18,809 bases of DNA from DASXRU01 sp039933315 (GCA_039933315.1 JBDTOI010000074.1:1-18809); one strand, 5' to 3'. Positions 9,302-15,406 are shown, numbered from the stretch's first letter. Made by a program: numbers and translations. The notes: a model not told the origin generated them from the letters alone.

Positions 9302-9307
9302 GGAGGG
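9302..9307 (+). promoter_or_regulatory. Ribosome-binding site (GGAGGG) of the SurA-like gene
   Basis: GGAGGG lies 4 nt before ATG 9312. It matters because it supports a start upstream of the repeat array, so that the array is translated. Most other + strand genes in the window have no such motif. Confidence 0.6.
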
Positions 9308-9311
9308 TAAT

Positions 9312-10235
9312 ATGCAGAAAGCAGTAGGCAGTAGGCAGAAAGCAATAGGAAGAAGGCAGAAGGCAGTAGGCAGGAAGCAGCAAGCCGCTCTCCTGGCACA
9401 GGTCCGTAGTTTGAGATCTCAAATTTCAGATCTCAAATCTCAGAAGAAAAATCGCGTTCTGCCTTCTGCCTCCTGCCTTCTGCCTTCTGCCTCCCGCCTT
9501 CTGCCTTCTGCCTCCTGCCTTCTGCCTTCTGCCTCCTGCCTTCTGCCTCCTGCCTTCCGCCTTCTGCCTACTGCCTTCCGCTTTCCGCCTATTGCCATCT
9601 GCCTGCTGCTTACCGCCTTTTGCCTGCTGCCTTCTTCCGCGTCTGGCCAGATGACGGTCGATAAGATGGTAGCTACCGTGAATGGTGGGGTGGGTCCTCA
9701 ACTGATTACCTACTCCGATCTTCTTTGGCAATTGGCGCTCCAGCCGTCGACTCCTTTAGTGAAACCCACCTCAGATGACTTGAACCAGGCGCTCAAGCTG
9801 CTGGAGGATCAGCACTTGATCTTGCAAGAGGCTGAGAAACTGCCGACCAGCGCTCCCACAGAGGTCGACGTGCAAAAAGCGCGTGATGAACTGGCGCGGC
9901 ACTTTCCGCCGGGCGAATTGGCAGCCCGGATGGCTAAAGTGGGATTAACCAGCAAACGGCTGGACCAGATCATCAGCGATCGATTGGCGATGGTGAAGTA
10001 CCTCGATTTTCGCTTCCGCGCTTTCGTACTAATCACCCAGAAGGACATTTCTGACTACTACACTGAAGTTTATGTACCCCAGGAAAGAAGTCATGATCGA
10101 ATAGTCCGCACCCTCGCCGAGGCCGGCGCTGACATCGAACGCATACTCACGGAAAGCAAGATCGAGTCTGAGACCGACGCCTTCATCGACAGCTTGCGGG
10201 ATCGAGCCGAAATAGTAATCCTCAATCCCGTGTGA
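9312..10235 (+). CDS. SurA N-domain-like periplasmic chaperone without PPIase domain; N-terminus encoded by heptanucleotide repeats
   Basis: This is a 307-residue frame starting at ATG 9312, supported by GGAGGG 4 nt upstream. Residues 1-49 are basic (QKAVGSRQKAIGRRQ), and residues 50-93 are LPSASCL-type heptapeptides; both are encoded by the 7-nt repeat arms. Residues 94-106 (IAICLLLTAFCLL) form a signal-peptide core, with likely cleavage after Ala110 (SSA) or Gly112. The mature part, ~195 residues, begins like SurA (DKMVATVNGG, ITYSDLLWQ), continues with helices typical of the SurA/PpiD N-domain (LEDQHLILQEAEKLP, KARDELARHF), and ends in a strand (LRDRAEIVIL) like the SurA tail. No rotamase (PPIase) domain is present, so I infer a chaperone-only protein for unfolded outer-membrane proteins, consistent with the Omp85 gene 50 nt upstream. 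The true initiation site is uncertain, since an array insertion may have extended an older signal peptide. Tandem TGA-TAA stops end the frame. Confidence 0.8.
   Translation: MQKAVGSRQKAIGRRQKAVGRKQQAALLAQVRSLRSQISDLKSQKKNRVLPSASCLLPSASRLLPSASCLLPSASCLLPPAFRLLPTAFRFPPIAICLLLTAFCLLPSSASGQMTVDKMVATVNGGVGPQLITYSDLLWQLALQPSTPLVKPTSDDLNQALKLLEDQHLILQEAEKLPTSAPTEVDVQKARDELARHFPPGELAARMAKVGLTSKRLDQIISDRLAMVKYLDFRFRAFVLITQKDISDYYTEVYVPQERSHDRIVRTLAEAGADIERILTESKIESETDAFIDSLRDRAEIVILNPV
9314..9383. repeat. Forward arm of heptanucleotide array (10 units, GCAGNAG type)
   Basis: Ten consecutive 7-nt units run without an indel: GCAGAAA, GCAGTAG (twice), GCAGAAA, GCAATAG, GAAGAAG, GCAGAAG, GCAGTAG, GCAGGAA and GCAGCAA. 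The first unit begins on the G of the ATG start codon. The arm is the reverse-complement type of the array at 9459-9633, so the two can pair imperfectly. This resembles short tandemly repeated repetitive (STRR) heptamers known from cyanobacteria and other bacteria. Confidence 0.9.
9410..9446. repeat. A/T-rich palindromic core between the two repeat arms
   Basis: TTTGAGATCTCAAA (9410-9423) is a perfect 14-bp palindrome. It is followed by a second, partial copy of its right half (TTCAGATCTCAAATCTCAG). The core sits between the oppositely oriented heptamer arms and stays open in the reading frame of the SurA-like gene, where it encodes the stretch around SLRSQISDLKSQK. Confidence 0.85.
9459..9633. 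repeat. Reverse arm of heptanucleotide array (25 units, CTGCCTT/CTGCCTC type)
   Basis: Twenty-five consecutive 7-nt units run in exact register from 9459 to 9633. Units 1-17 are almost all CTGCCTT or CTGCCTC. Units 18-25 are degenerate (CCGCTTT, CCGCCTA, TTGCCAT, CTGCCTG, CTGCTTA, CCGCCTT, TTGCCTG, CTGCCTT) and encode the hydrophobic signal-peptide core. Three units (21 nt) make one heptapeptide LPSASCL. Confidence 0.93.
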
Positions 10236-10240
10236 TAAGA

Positions 10241-10377
10241 ACAGGAGACAGGAGCAGGAGGCAGGAGGCAGTAAGCAGTAAGCAAGCCGGCAGGAAAGCC
10301 CAAGGCGTTCCAACAAATTTCCTCCTGCTGTCTGCCTCCTGCTCCTGCCTCCTGCCCCTGCCTCCTGCCTCCTGCTG
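10241..10377. repeat. Second two-armed heptanucleotide element, between the SurA-like and patatin genes
   Basis: The forward arm at 10241-10294 (ACAGGAG twice, CAGGAGG twice, CAGTAAG twice, then degenerate) faces a reverse arm at 10321-10377 (CCTCCTG-type units). The stretches 10242-10264 and 10332-10354 are complementary at 22 of 23 positions, with a loop of 67 nt. The element fills nearly the whole 150-nt gap and ends 8 nt before the patatin ATG. It may form a long mRNA hairpin after the SurA-like stop codon; no U-run follows. Confidence 0.88.
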
Positions 10378-10385
10378 ACTACAAC

Positions 10386-11279
10386 ATGACTCAAAAGCGA
10401 CCAAAGATGGATCGTCCGCGCGTAGGCCTCGCGCTTTCGGGCGGCGCGGCCCGAGGTCTCGCGCATGTGGGCGTGCTGCGCGCGCTTGAAGAGCATGCCA
10501 TTCCCATCGATGTGATTGCCGGCACCTCAGCCGGGGCCTTGGTGGGAGGTGTGTATGCCGCGGGACTGCCCCTGGATGAGATTGAAAAGATTGGCCGCGC
10601 CTTGCACTGGCGCGACATCGGTCGCGTGACCCTTTCCCGCCTGGGAGTCCAATCGAATGCACGGCTCGAAAATTTACTGCGCCCACGCTTGCCGGTCACA
10701 CGCTTCGAGGACTTGCGCATTCCCTTTGCCGCGGTGGCCACTGATTTGAATTCGGGGGCGCCAGTCGTTATGAGCGGTGAGGGCGATCTTGCCTTCGCGA
10801 TTCGCGCCAGTTGCTGCGTTCCCGGCTGGTACATTCCTGCTACCCACCCTGATGGCCGTCAACTAGTCGATGGCGGACTGGTAGCGAACATTCCGGCAAC
10901 CTATGCCAGGGAACTTGGCGCAGATCTGGTTATAGCCGTGGACGTCAACTCCGAGGGTGCGAAATTTCTTGGGCCGCCGCAATCCGTAATTGGAATCATG
11001 TTGCAAACCATGATGGTCGTGCAGCGCACCGCCTCGATTTATCAGTTGAAGGCGGCCGACGTAGTGATCCGGCCGCGCGTGGGCCACATACGCTGGGACG
11101 AGATGACCAGGGCCGACGAGTTGATTGCCGCGGGCTATGAAGCGGCGGTCGAGACAATCGAGGAAATTAAGGCTGCCCTGCAGAGTCAGAGCCAGCCCGC
11201 GTCGCGTTGGTATCAGCTCCGCCGGTACCGTAGACGGGACGACCCACAAAAATCGCGTCGTGATTCCCCTGCCCGCTAG
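10386..11279 (+). CDS. Patatin-like phospholipase (RssA/NTE-type serine hydrolase)
   Basis: This is a 297-residue protein, close to the length of E. coli RssA (301). The patatin Ser-Asp dyad is present: oxyanion loop SGGAARG at residues 18-24, nucleophile elbow GTSAG at 46-50 (Ser48) and the aspartate in VDGG (Asp162). GLAHVGVLRALEE and PFAAVATDL are further family stretches. Members hydrolyse acyl esters of phospholipids or lysophospholipids. No signal peptide or membrane segment is seen, so it probably acts in the cytoplasm or at the inner-membrane face. The start is ATG 10386, 8 nt after a repeat element and with no Shine-Dalgarno sequence; ATG 10407 is an in-frame alternative that would remove only the first seven residues. 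The C-terminus is basic (RRYRRRDDPQKSRR), which could favour binding to anionic membranes. Its physiological substrate cannot be inferred. Confidence 0.92.
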   Translation: MTQKRPKMDRPRVGLALSGGAARGLAHVGVLRALEEHAIPIDVIAGTSAGALVGGVYAAGLPLDEIEKIGRALHWRDIGRVTLSRLGVQSNARLENLLRPRLPVTRFEDLRIPFAAVATDLNSGAPVVMSGEGDLAFAIRASCCVPGWYIPATHPDGRQLVDGGLVANIPATYARELGADLVIAVDVNSEGAKFLGPPQSVIGIMLQTMMVVQRTASIYQLKAADVVIRPRVGHIRWDEMTRADELIAAGYEAAVETIEEIKAALQSQSQPASRWYQLRRYRRRDDPQKSRRDSPAR

Positions 11280-11300
11280 CTGTAGGCTTTTGAAACAACT

Positions 11301-11315
11301 GGCCTAAATTAGGCC
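11301..11315. repeat. Palindrome downstream of the patatin gene
   Basis: GGCCTAA and TTAGGCC flank a single A, 22 nt after the patatin stop codon. No T-run follows, so a terminator role is doubtful; it may be an operator or a chance palindrome. The gap 11280-11516 otherwise shows only the hairpin at 11414-11428 and the leader of the small gene at 11517, with no convincing promoter. Confidence 0.4.
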
Positions 11316-11413
11316 CAGAGTGCTGCATTGGCGAGGCAGGCTTTCCAGTCTTTCAGAGGACAGGACACCCACCTACTTCTTGCCGGCTTAGTACGTTATT
11401 TAAAGCGTTTTAC

Positions 11414-11428
11414 ACCCCGCCTCGGGGT
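11414..11428. repeat. Short GC hairpin (ACCCCG / CGGGGT) upstream of the micropeptide gene
   Basis: ACCCCG (11414-11419), loop CCT, CGGGGT (11423-11428): a 6-bp perfect stem located 89 nt before the ATG of the small gene. It is preceded, not followed, by a T-rich stretch on the + strand. It could be a leader structure of the small mRNA or a weak terminator of the patatin transcript. Confidence 0.35.
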
Positions 11429-11500
11429 TCTAACAACCGACGACCGAGACCGATTCAACATTTGGTACAACGATTGCCAAACAGCTTTCTAGAATTACGC

Positions 11501-11506
11501 AGGAGG
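11501..11506 (+). promoter_or_regulatory. Strong Shine-Dalgarno sequence (AGGAGG) of the micropeptide gene
   Basis: AGGAGG, continuing as GGGG, lies 10 nt before ATG 11517. It is among the best ribosome-binding sites in the window, and it is the main reason to accept the short frame behind it. Confidence 0.65.
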
Positions 11507-11516
11507 GGGCACCACA

Positions 11517-11621
11517 ATGAGAGAAGTTGCTAACAGTTTCATTGAACTCGCGATAATCATTCTTGGGTTGCTTACGGTAGCAGTTTCATTCGCGGCGCTT
11601 TCCCAATTGCCGGGCGGCTAA
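11517..11621 (+). CDS. Single-span membrane micropeptide (34 residues), hypothetical
   Basis: The 34-residue frame runs from ATG 11517 to TAA 11619-11621 and is preceded by AGGAGG at a 10-nt distance. It has a short polar N-terminus (MREVANSFIE), one hydrophobic segment at about residues 9-29 (IELAIIILGLLTVAVSFAA) and a short tail ending LPGG. I do not recognise a family. The pattern is that of a small membrane protein that could bind and modulate a larger membrane partner. The next gene, 151 nt downstream on the same strand, is the penicillin-binding protein, but a functional tie to it is speculative. The length is too small for codon statistics, so the call rests on the ribosome-binding site and on the coherent membrane segment. 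Confidence 0.55.
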   Translation: MREVANSFIELAIIILGLLTVAVSFAALSQLPGG

Positions 11622-11687
11622 GCCCGCGGGCAGGCGCCTCTCACTGGCACCGTGTATTGCTACAGAATCCGAGCCCTATTACACCTT

Positions 11688-11700
11688 TATACCAGGTATA
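11688..11700. promoter_or_regulatory. Palindrome TATACC-A-GGTATA, possible operator or -10 region upstream of the PBP gene
   Basis: A perfect 6-bp inverted repeat around one A, 72 nt before the PBP start. The overlapping TATAGAAT (11697-11704) resembles a -10 box, but no -35 box lies at the right distance. AGAATCCG occurs twice nearby (11664-11671 and 11700-11707). A third small hairpin, AGCTTC/GAAGCT, lies at 11725-11740. Confidence 0.3.
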
Positions 11701-11772
11701 GAATCCGCTGGGACGAACGGGCAAAGCTTCCTCCGAAGCTGAGGGCGGCGCTGCGCGCGGCTTGGACTCTGA

Positions 11773-14325
11773 ATGGCTATCGAGATCACATCTTTAAGGG
11801 AACGGTCTGGGTTGCGACCGTTTCTCCGGCGAACAAAGGCTACGCTTGAACTCACCACTCAAACCATCTGGCGCAAACGTCGATTGATCCTTCGCTCTAC
11901 TCTGGCGGGCTTGATCCTGCTAGCCGGCACGGCTTTGCTCTTCCTGTTTTTCTCCTATCGTTCCTACTCCGAAATTGTAGATGCGCGGTTAGCTCGCGGT
12001 TATCTGACCAGTCGCGCGGGAATATATGCTGCCCCGCGAACCTTGCGGGCCGGACAGCGCCTGTCCCAGGACATGCTGGTCTCGCTTCTGCGGCGCGCCG
12101 GTTACATTGAAACCAGCGCCAGCGAAGTCTGGAGCGGCAGCTTCACAGCTCAGGACAACGCGGTCGAAATTCGGCCCAACAAAACCAGTTCCACGTTTCC
12201 GGCTTCAGTGCGCGTGAGCTTTGACGCGGCCGGCCGGATTGCTGAGCTGAACTCGGAGGGAATCTCGCTCGAATCCTTGCGCCTGGAACCGGAAGCGCTG
12301 ACAAATGATTTCTCGATGAAATCGGGCCAGCGGTTGGCGCTGAGTTACAGCGATGTTCCGCCGCTGCTGGTGCAGGCAATTCTTTCCATTGAAGACCGGC
12401 GCTTTTTCGAACACTCCGGAGTGGACTTTTACGGGGTGGGGCGGGCACTTTTCCGCAACGCCGGCGACGAGCGCATGGGCCAGGGCGGATCCACCATCAC
12501 CCAACAACTGGTTAAGAATACTTATCTGACGCCCGAGCGTACGCTGCGTCGTAAGTATGCCGAGGCAATGCTCTCTTTCACGCTGGAGCATCGCTTTACC
12601 AAGCAGGACATCTTTGCGCTCTATTGCAATGAGATTTATTTGGGCCAGCGCAACGGCGCCGGCGTGCGCGGAGTGAACCAGGCGGCCCGCGCCTACTTCG
12701 GCAAAGAGTTAAAAGATCTATCGTTAAGCGAAGCAGCCACCATTGCGGGCATGATTCAAAGCCCCTCCCGCTATTCTCCGATTCGTCATAACGACGCGGC
12801 GAAATCACGACGCAACACTGTGCTGGGCGCCCTCGTGCGCGACGGCGCAATCACGCTTGAGCAAGCCGCGGCGGCGGCAAAAGAGCCGTTGGCAATCTCG
12901 CCGTTGGCGGACGCCGGGGAATCAATGGCGCCCTTCTTCGTTGACTTCGTGAACCGCACAGTCGAAGCACACGCCGAGGGGTCGACTAAGGCCGATCCCC
13001 ACGCTGAACCGGTCTTCACAACTCTGGACATGGATTTACAACAGCTGGCGGAAACGGCGGTTAGCCGTCAGCTCGAAGGCCTCGACAAGATTTATCAGTC
13101 GCGTGGCGTGACGCCGCAGGCAGCGCTGGTGGCGCTCGATCCCAAAACCGGCAATGTGCTGGCGATGGTGGGAGGCCGAAACTATTCTGATTCGCAGCTG
13201 AACCGATCAACCGACGCCCGACGGCAGCCTGGTTCGGTCTTCAAACCATTCGTGTACGCAGCAGCGCTCGAGAGCGGGATGTCTCCGCTGATGCCTTTCG
13301 TCGATGCCCCGCGCGAGTTCAGTTACGATCACCGGCGCGTTTATCGACCGGCCAACTATGCAAACTCATATGCCATGCGTGACGTGCCTATGCGCACCGG
13401 TCTGGTCAAGTCGCTGAATGTGGTAACCGTTGACGTGGCCACGCACGTTGGTCTTACGCATGTGGCGGATCTGGCCGCGAGCTTTGGACTATCCCGCCCG
13501 GCCGCGTATCCATCGCTGGCCTTGGGCACCACCGAAGTGACGCCGCTGCAAATTGCCGCGGCCTACGCAAGTTTTGCAAATGGCGGGCAACGAATTGAAC
13601 CGCATCTCATAGTGGCGGGTCACGATGATCGATCCGATGAATCCGGCTCCGGCGTTTCACCGGCGACCAATGAAACACGGGCCCAGGTGATTCAGCCGGC
13701 AACTGCGTACATGATTACCGACATGCTAACGGACGTGATTGATCACGGCACCGGCAGCGGGGCGCGCGGGCTCCTGAAGATAACGGCGCTGGCCGGCAAA
13801 ACCGGAACCTCGCGTGATGGCTGGTTTGTCGGCTACACGCCTAATCTTGTTTGCGTGGTCTGGATCGGATTCGACGACAACCAACAGCTGGGATTGACGG
13901 GAGCCGCAGCTGCCTTGCCGGCCTGGATGGAATTCATGAAGGGCGCGCTGGAGATGCGGCCGGACCTGGGCGGAAAGGCTTTCGACCGTCCGGAAGGAAT
14001 TCGGGTACTGGATATCGATCCCGAAACGGGCCTGCTTGCTTCCGCCTCGTGCCCTCATCGGGAACGCATCGCCATCCTGAGTTCGCTAATGCCTTCGGCG
14101 GAATGCTACCGGCATCACGGCTATTTCGATTTCGGCGGATCGCCTGAGCGAGTTATCGCTTCGGACCGCGTGGAGCCTCAAGTGGCCAGGAGCCTGGCAC
14201 CAACTAAATCTCAGAGATCCCGATCCAGCAGTTCCGCCGAGCTGGCTAAATTGCAGACGCAACGCCCCACCCGCGTCGACGTCAATGCCCAGGGGCGCCG
14301 GACATTGATTAACGAGATGCGATAA
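11773..14325 (+). CDS. Class A penicillin-binding protein (PBP1B-like, UB2H + GT51 + transpeptidase)
   Basis: This is an 850-residue bifunctional peptidoglycan synthase. A basic cytoplasmic start (WRKRR) precedes one membrane anchor at ~39-61. Residues ~80-165 look like a UB2H domain (GIYAAPRTLRAGQRLS, LLRRAGYIET), the feature that separates PBP1B-type from PBP1A-type enzymes. The GT51 glycosyltransferase follows, with EDRRFFEHSGVD (catalytic Glu207), GGSTITQQLVKN, RKYAEA and the second Glu in NEIYLG. The penicillin-binding transpeptidase has SVFK (Ser488), SLN (547-549) and KTGT (676-679). The C-terminal tail is Ser/Arg-rich. The enzyme polymerises lipid II and cross-links the stem peptides on the periplasmic face of the inner membrane. 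The ATG at 11773 has no good Shine-Dalgarno sequence, but the N-terminal layout fits. The last codons and stop lie in a 19-bp tandem duplication. Confidence 0.95.
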   Translation: MAIEITSLRERSGLRPFLRRTKATLELTTQTIWRKRRLILRSTLAGLILLAGTALLFLFFSYRSYSEIVDARLARGYLTSRAGIYAAPRTLRAGQRLSQDMLVSLLRRAGYIETSASEVWSGSFTAQDNAVEIRPNKTSSTFPASVRVSFDAAGRIAELNSEGISLESLRLEPEALTNDFSMKSGQRLALSYSDVPPLLVQAILSIEDRRFFEHSGVDFYGVGRALFRNAGDERMGQGGSTITQQLVKNTYLTPERTLRRKYAEAMLSFTLEHRFTKQDIFALYCNEIYLGQRNGAGVRGVNQAARAYFGKELKDLSLSEAATIAGMIQSPSRYSPIRHNDAAKSRRNTVLGALVRDGAITLEQAAAAAKEPLAISPLADAGESMAPFFVDFVNRTVEAHAEGSTKADPHAEPVFTTLDMDLQQLAETAVSRQLEGLDKIYQSRGVTPQAALVALDPKTGNVLAMVGGRNYSDSQLNRSTDARRQPGSVFKPFVYAAALESGMSPLMPFVDAPREFSYDHRRVYRPANYANSYAMRDVPMRTGLVKSLNVVTVDVATHVGLTHVADLAASFGLSRPAAYPSLALGTTEVTPLQIAAAYASFANGGQRIEPHLIVAGHDDRSDESGSGVSPATNETRAQVIQPATAYMITDMLTDVIDHGTGSGARGLLKITALAGKTGTSRDGWFVGYTPNLVCVVWIGFDDNQQLGLTGAAAALPAWMEFMKGALEMRPDLGGKAFDRPEGIRVLDIDPETGLLASASCPHRERIAILSSLMPSAECYRHHGYFDFGGSPERVIASDRVEPQVARSLAPTKSQRSRSSSSAELAKLQTQRPTRVDVNAQGRRTLINEMR

Positions 14326-14345
14326 AATTAACGAGATGAGATAAA
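14308..14345. repeat. 19-bp tandem duplication spanning the PBP stop codon
   Basis: ATTAACGAGATGCGATAAA (14308-14326) is followed directly by ATTAACGAGATGAGATAAA (14327-14345); 18 of 19 positions agree. The first copy encodes the terminal residues INEMR plus the stop codon. The second copy is untranslated. Confidence 0.9.
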
Positions 14346-14379
14346 AAACAATAGGGCCTATTCGACCTATAGGACCTAT
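14341..14379 (-). terminator. Hairpin terminator of the purine-catabolism operon, built from a 9-nt repeat
   Basis: ATAGGGCCTAT (14351-14361) pairs with ATAGGACCTAT (14369-14379), with 10 of 11 pairs. Read on the - strand the hairpin is followed by TTGTTTTTTAT, a good U-tract, so it fits an intrinsic terminator for the leftward operon. It overlaps the allantoicase stop codon (14376-14378). The sequence is also three 9-nt units beginning CCTAT (14357, 14366, 14375). It may end PBP transcripts as well, but the + strand has no T-run. Confidence 0.55.
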
Positions 14380-15380
14380 ATTGAGTTGACCACCTTTCCC
14401 CAAGCCCTCAACCTACTAACCCCGCCATCAGGAAAGATGTTCAAGATCAGATGAGTAGTGGGGCCGGCATCAATTATCTCTTCGACAAACGTGTGGCGCG
14501 TGTGGGGCTGGAGTTTGGTGCGCGGCAGCACTTCGCGCCACACCATTGAAGGGTCGGTAAGAGTGTCCACCTCAACTTCCCCAGCGTTGCTTGCCCTCAG
14601 CGAACAACTCTCCGGGCAATTCCCTTTGAAGTGGGATGTGTCCACTTCCACTCCCTGGATGTGGCCTCTGCTACCCAGCTTGATTATTACCCAATCGTGA
14701 CCGGGGCCGCGGCGTCGTTTCGTTTCCCAACCATCACTCATGTTTACGCCGCGCCCGGGCATGATCAGGTTGTGGCGATGTCCAAAAAACATGTCGCTGC
14801 ACGCCAACACCAGCCCGCCATTCTCGACCGCCGCCAGATCCACCTGGCCGCCAATTTTCTCCAAACGTTGCCAATCAGGCACCACCTCGCCATAGACCTG
14901 CAACCTTGCCACCCCGCCGTCGGGATATATCTTCAGCCGAAGATGGGTGAAACGCTCCTGGCTATCTATCGAGAATGGATTCTGTGAATCACCGTCAAGA
15001 TTGCTGAGCGGCAGTATCTCTGTCCAGGCTATCGACTCTCCGGCTAATTCCTCCAGCGGCGGCAGTCCCTCAACCGCACACGCTTCGATCGAACACTGCT
15101 CGGGATAGTTTCCTTTGAAATAACTGGTATCAACGACTACTCCGCGAACGATGCCGGGCAGCCCCAGCCGGATAATGCACCAGTCGAGTCCGGGTGTGCG
15201 GCGGCGGCGAGTTTCCCAACCATCCATCCACTTACCGCGATCCGTGTATTTGCCTTCAATGAAAATTGGCGTACTGCTCTTTAAGAGATTTTCCTTGGGC
15301 GCAAAGAACTCGTCGTTGGCGATCAACACGGCGCCGCCCAGGCGTTCTGACGCAAGATCTACAAATTCAGTGAAGTCCAT
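14376..15380 (-). CDS. alc: Allantoicase (allantoate amidinohydrolase)
   Basis: This is a 334-residue protein made of two homologous allantoicase domains (~12-165 and ~186-334). Each carries the motifs DGWET + RRR + GxDW (from residues 53 and 216), VDTS + FKGN (83-91 and 246-254), a PE-CS stretch and a PDGGV-RL ending (IYPDGG at 151-156). Length is as in fungal and bacterial allantoicases (~335-345). It hydrolyses allantoate to ureidoglycolate and urea in the cytoplasm, the step after allantoinase, whose gene lies 26 nt upstream in the same operon. The ATG is preceded by GAGGGA on the - strand. It is the last gene before the terminator hairpin. Confidence 0.95.
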   Translation of the reverse strand: MDFTEFVDLASERLGGAVLIANDEFFAPKENLLKSSTPIFIEGKYTDRGKWMDGWETRRRRTPGLDWCIIRLGLPGIVRGVVVDTSYFKGNYPEQCSIEACAVEGLPPLEELAGESIAWTEILPLSNLDGDSQNPFSIDSQERFTHLRLKIYPDGGVARLQVYGEVVPDWQRLEKIGGQVDLAAVENGGLVLACSDMFFGHRHNLIMPGRGVNMSDGWETKRRRGPGHDWVIIKLGSRGHIQGVEVDTSHFKGNCPESCSLRASNAGEVEVDTLTDPSMVWREVLPRTKLQPHTRHTFVEEIIDAGPTTHLILNIFPDGGVSRLRAWGKVVNSI

Positions 15381-15383
15381 TGT

Positions 15384-15389
15384 TCCCTC
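15384..15389 (-). promoter_or_regulatory. Ribosome-binding site (GAGGGA) of allantoicase
   Basis: Read on the - strand, GAGGGA precedes the allantoicase ATG with 3 nt between. It fixes the start at 15380 and lies in the 26-nt gap after the allantoinase stop codon. Confidence 0.6.
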
Positions 15390-15406
15390 GTCGAGTATTT
15401 GGTTAG

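Noticed and set aside
9426..9731. Open frame on the - strand with QKAEGRRQKAGG-type repeats
   Set aside because: It is the antisense reading of the heptamer array; such arrays stay open in most frames because the unit has no stop codon. No ribosome-binding site or domain is seen.
9314..10377. CRISPR-like appearance of the regular repeats
   Set aside because: The units are 7 nt, directly adjacent and degenerate, with no unique spacers and no cas genes nearby.
9312..10377. A mobile element or integron bounded by the two repeat hairpins
   Set aside because: There is no transposase, no target-site duplication that I can see, and the enclosed gene is a normal envelope gene. Bracketing is reported only as an observation.
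11280..11516. A tRNA or riboswitch between the patatin and micropeptide genes
   Set aside because: No cloverleaf, T-loop (GTTCGAATC type) or known riboswitch core could be found; only two short hairpins are present.
11652..11849. 65-codon + strand frame upstream of the PBP gene
   Set aside because: It overlaps the PBP start out of frame, has no Shine-Dalgarno sequence and no domain; the region is better read as a leader.
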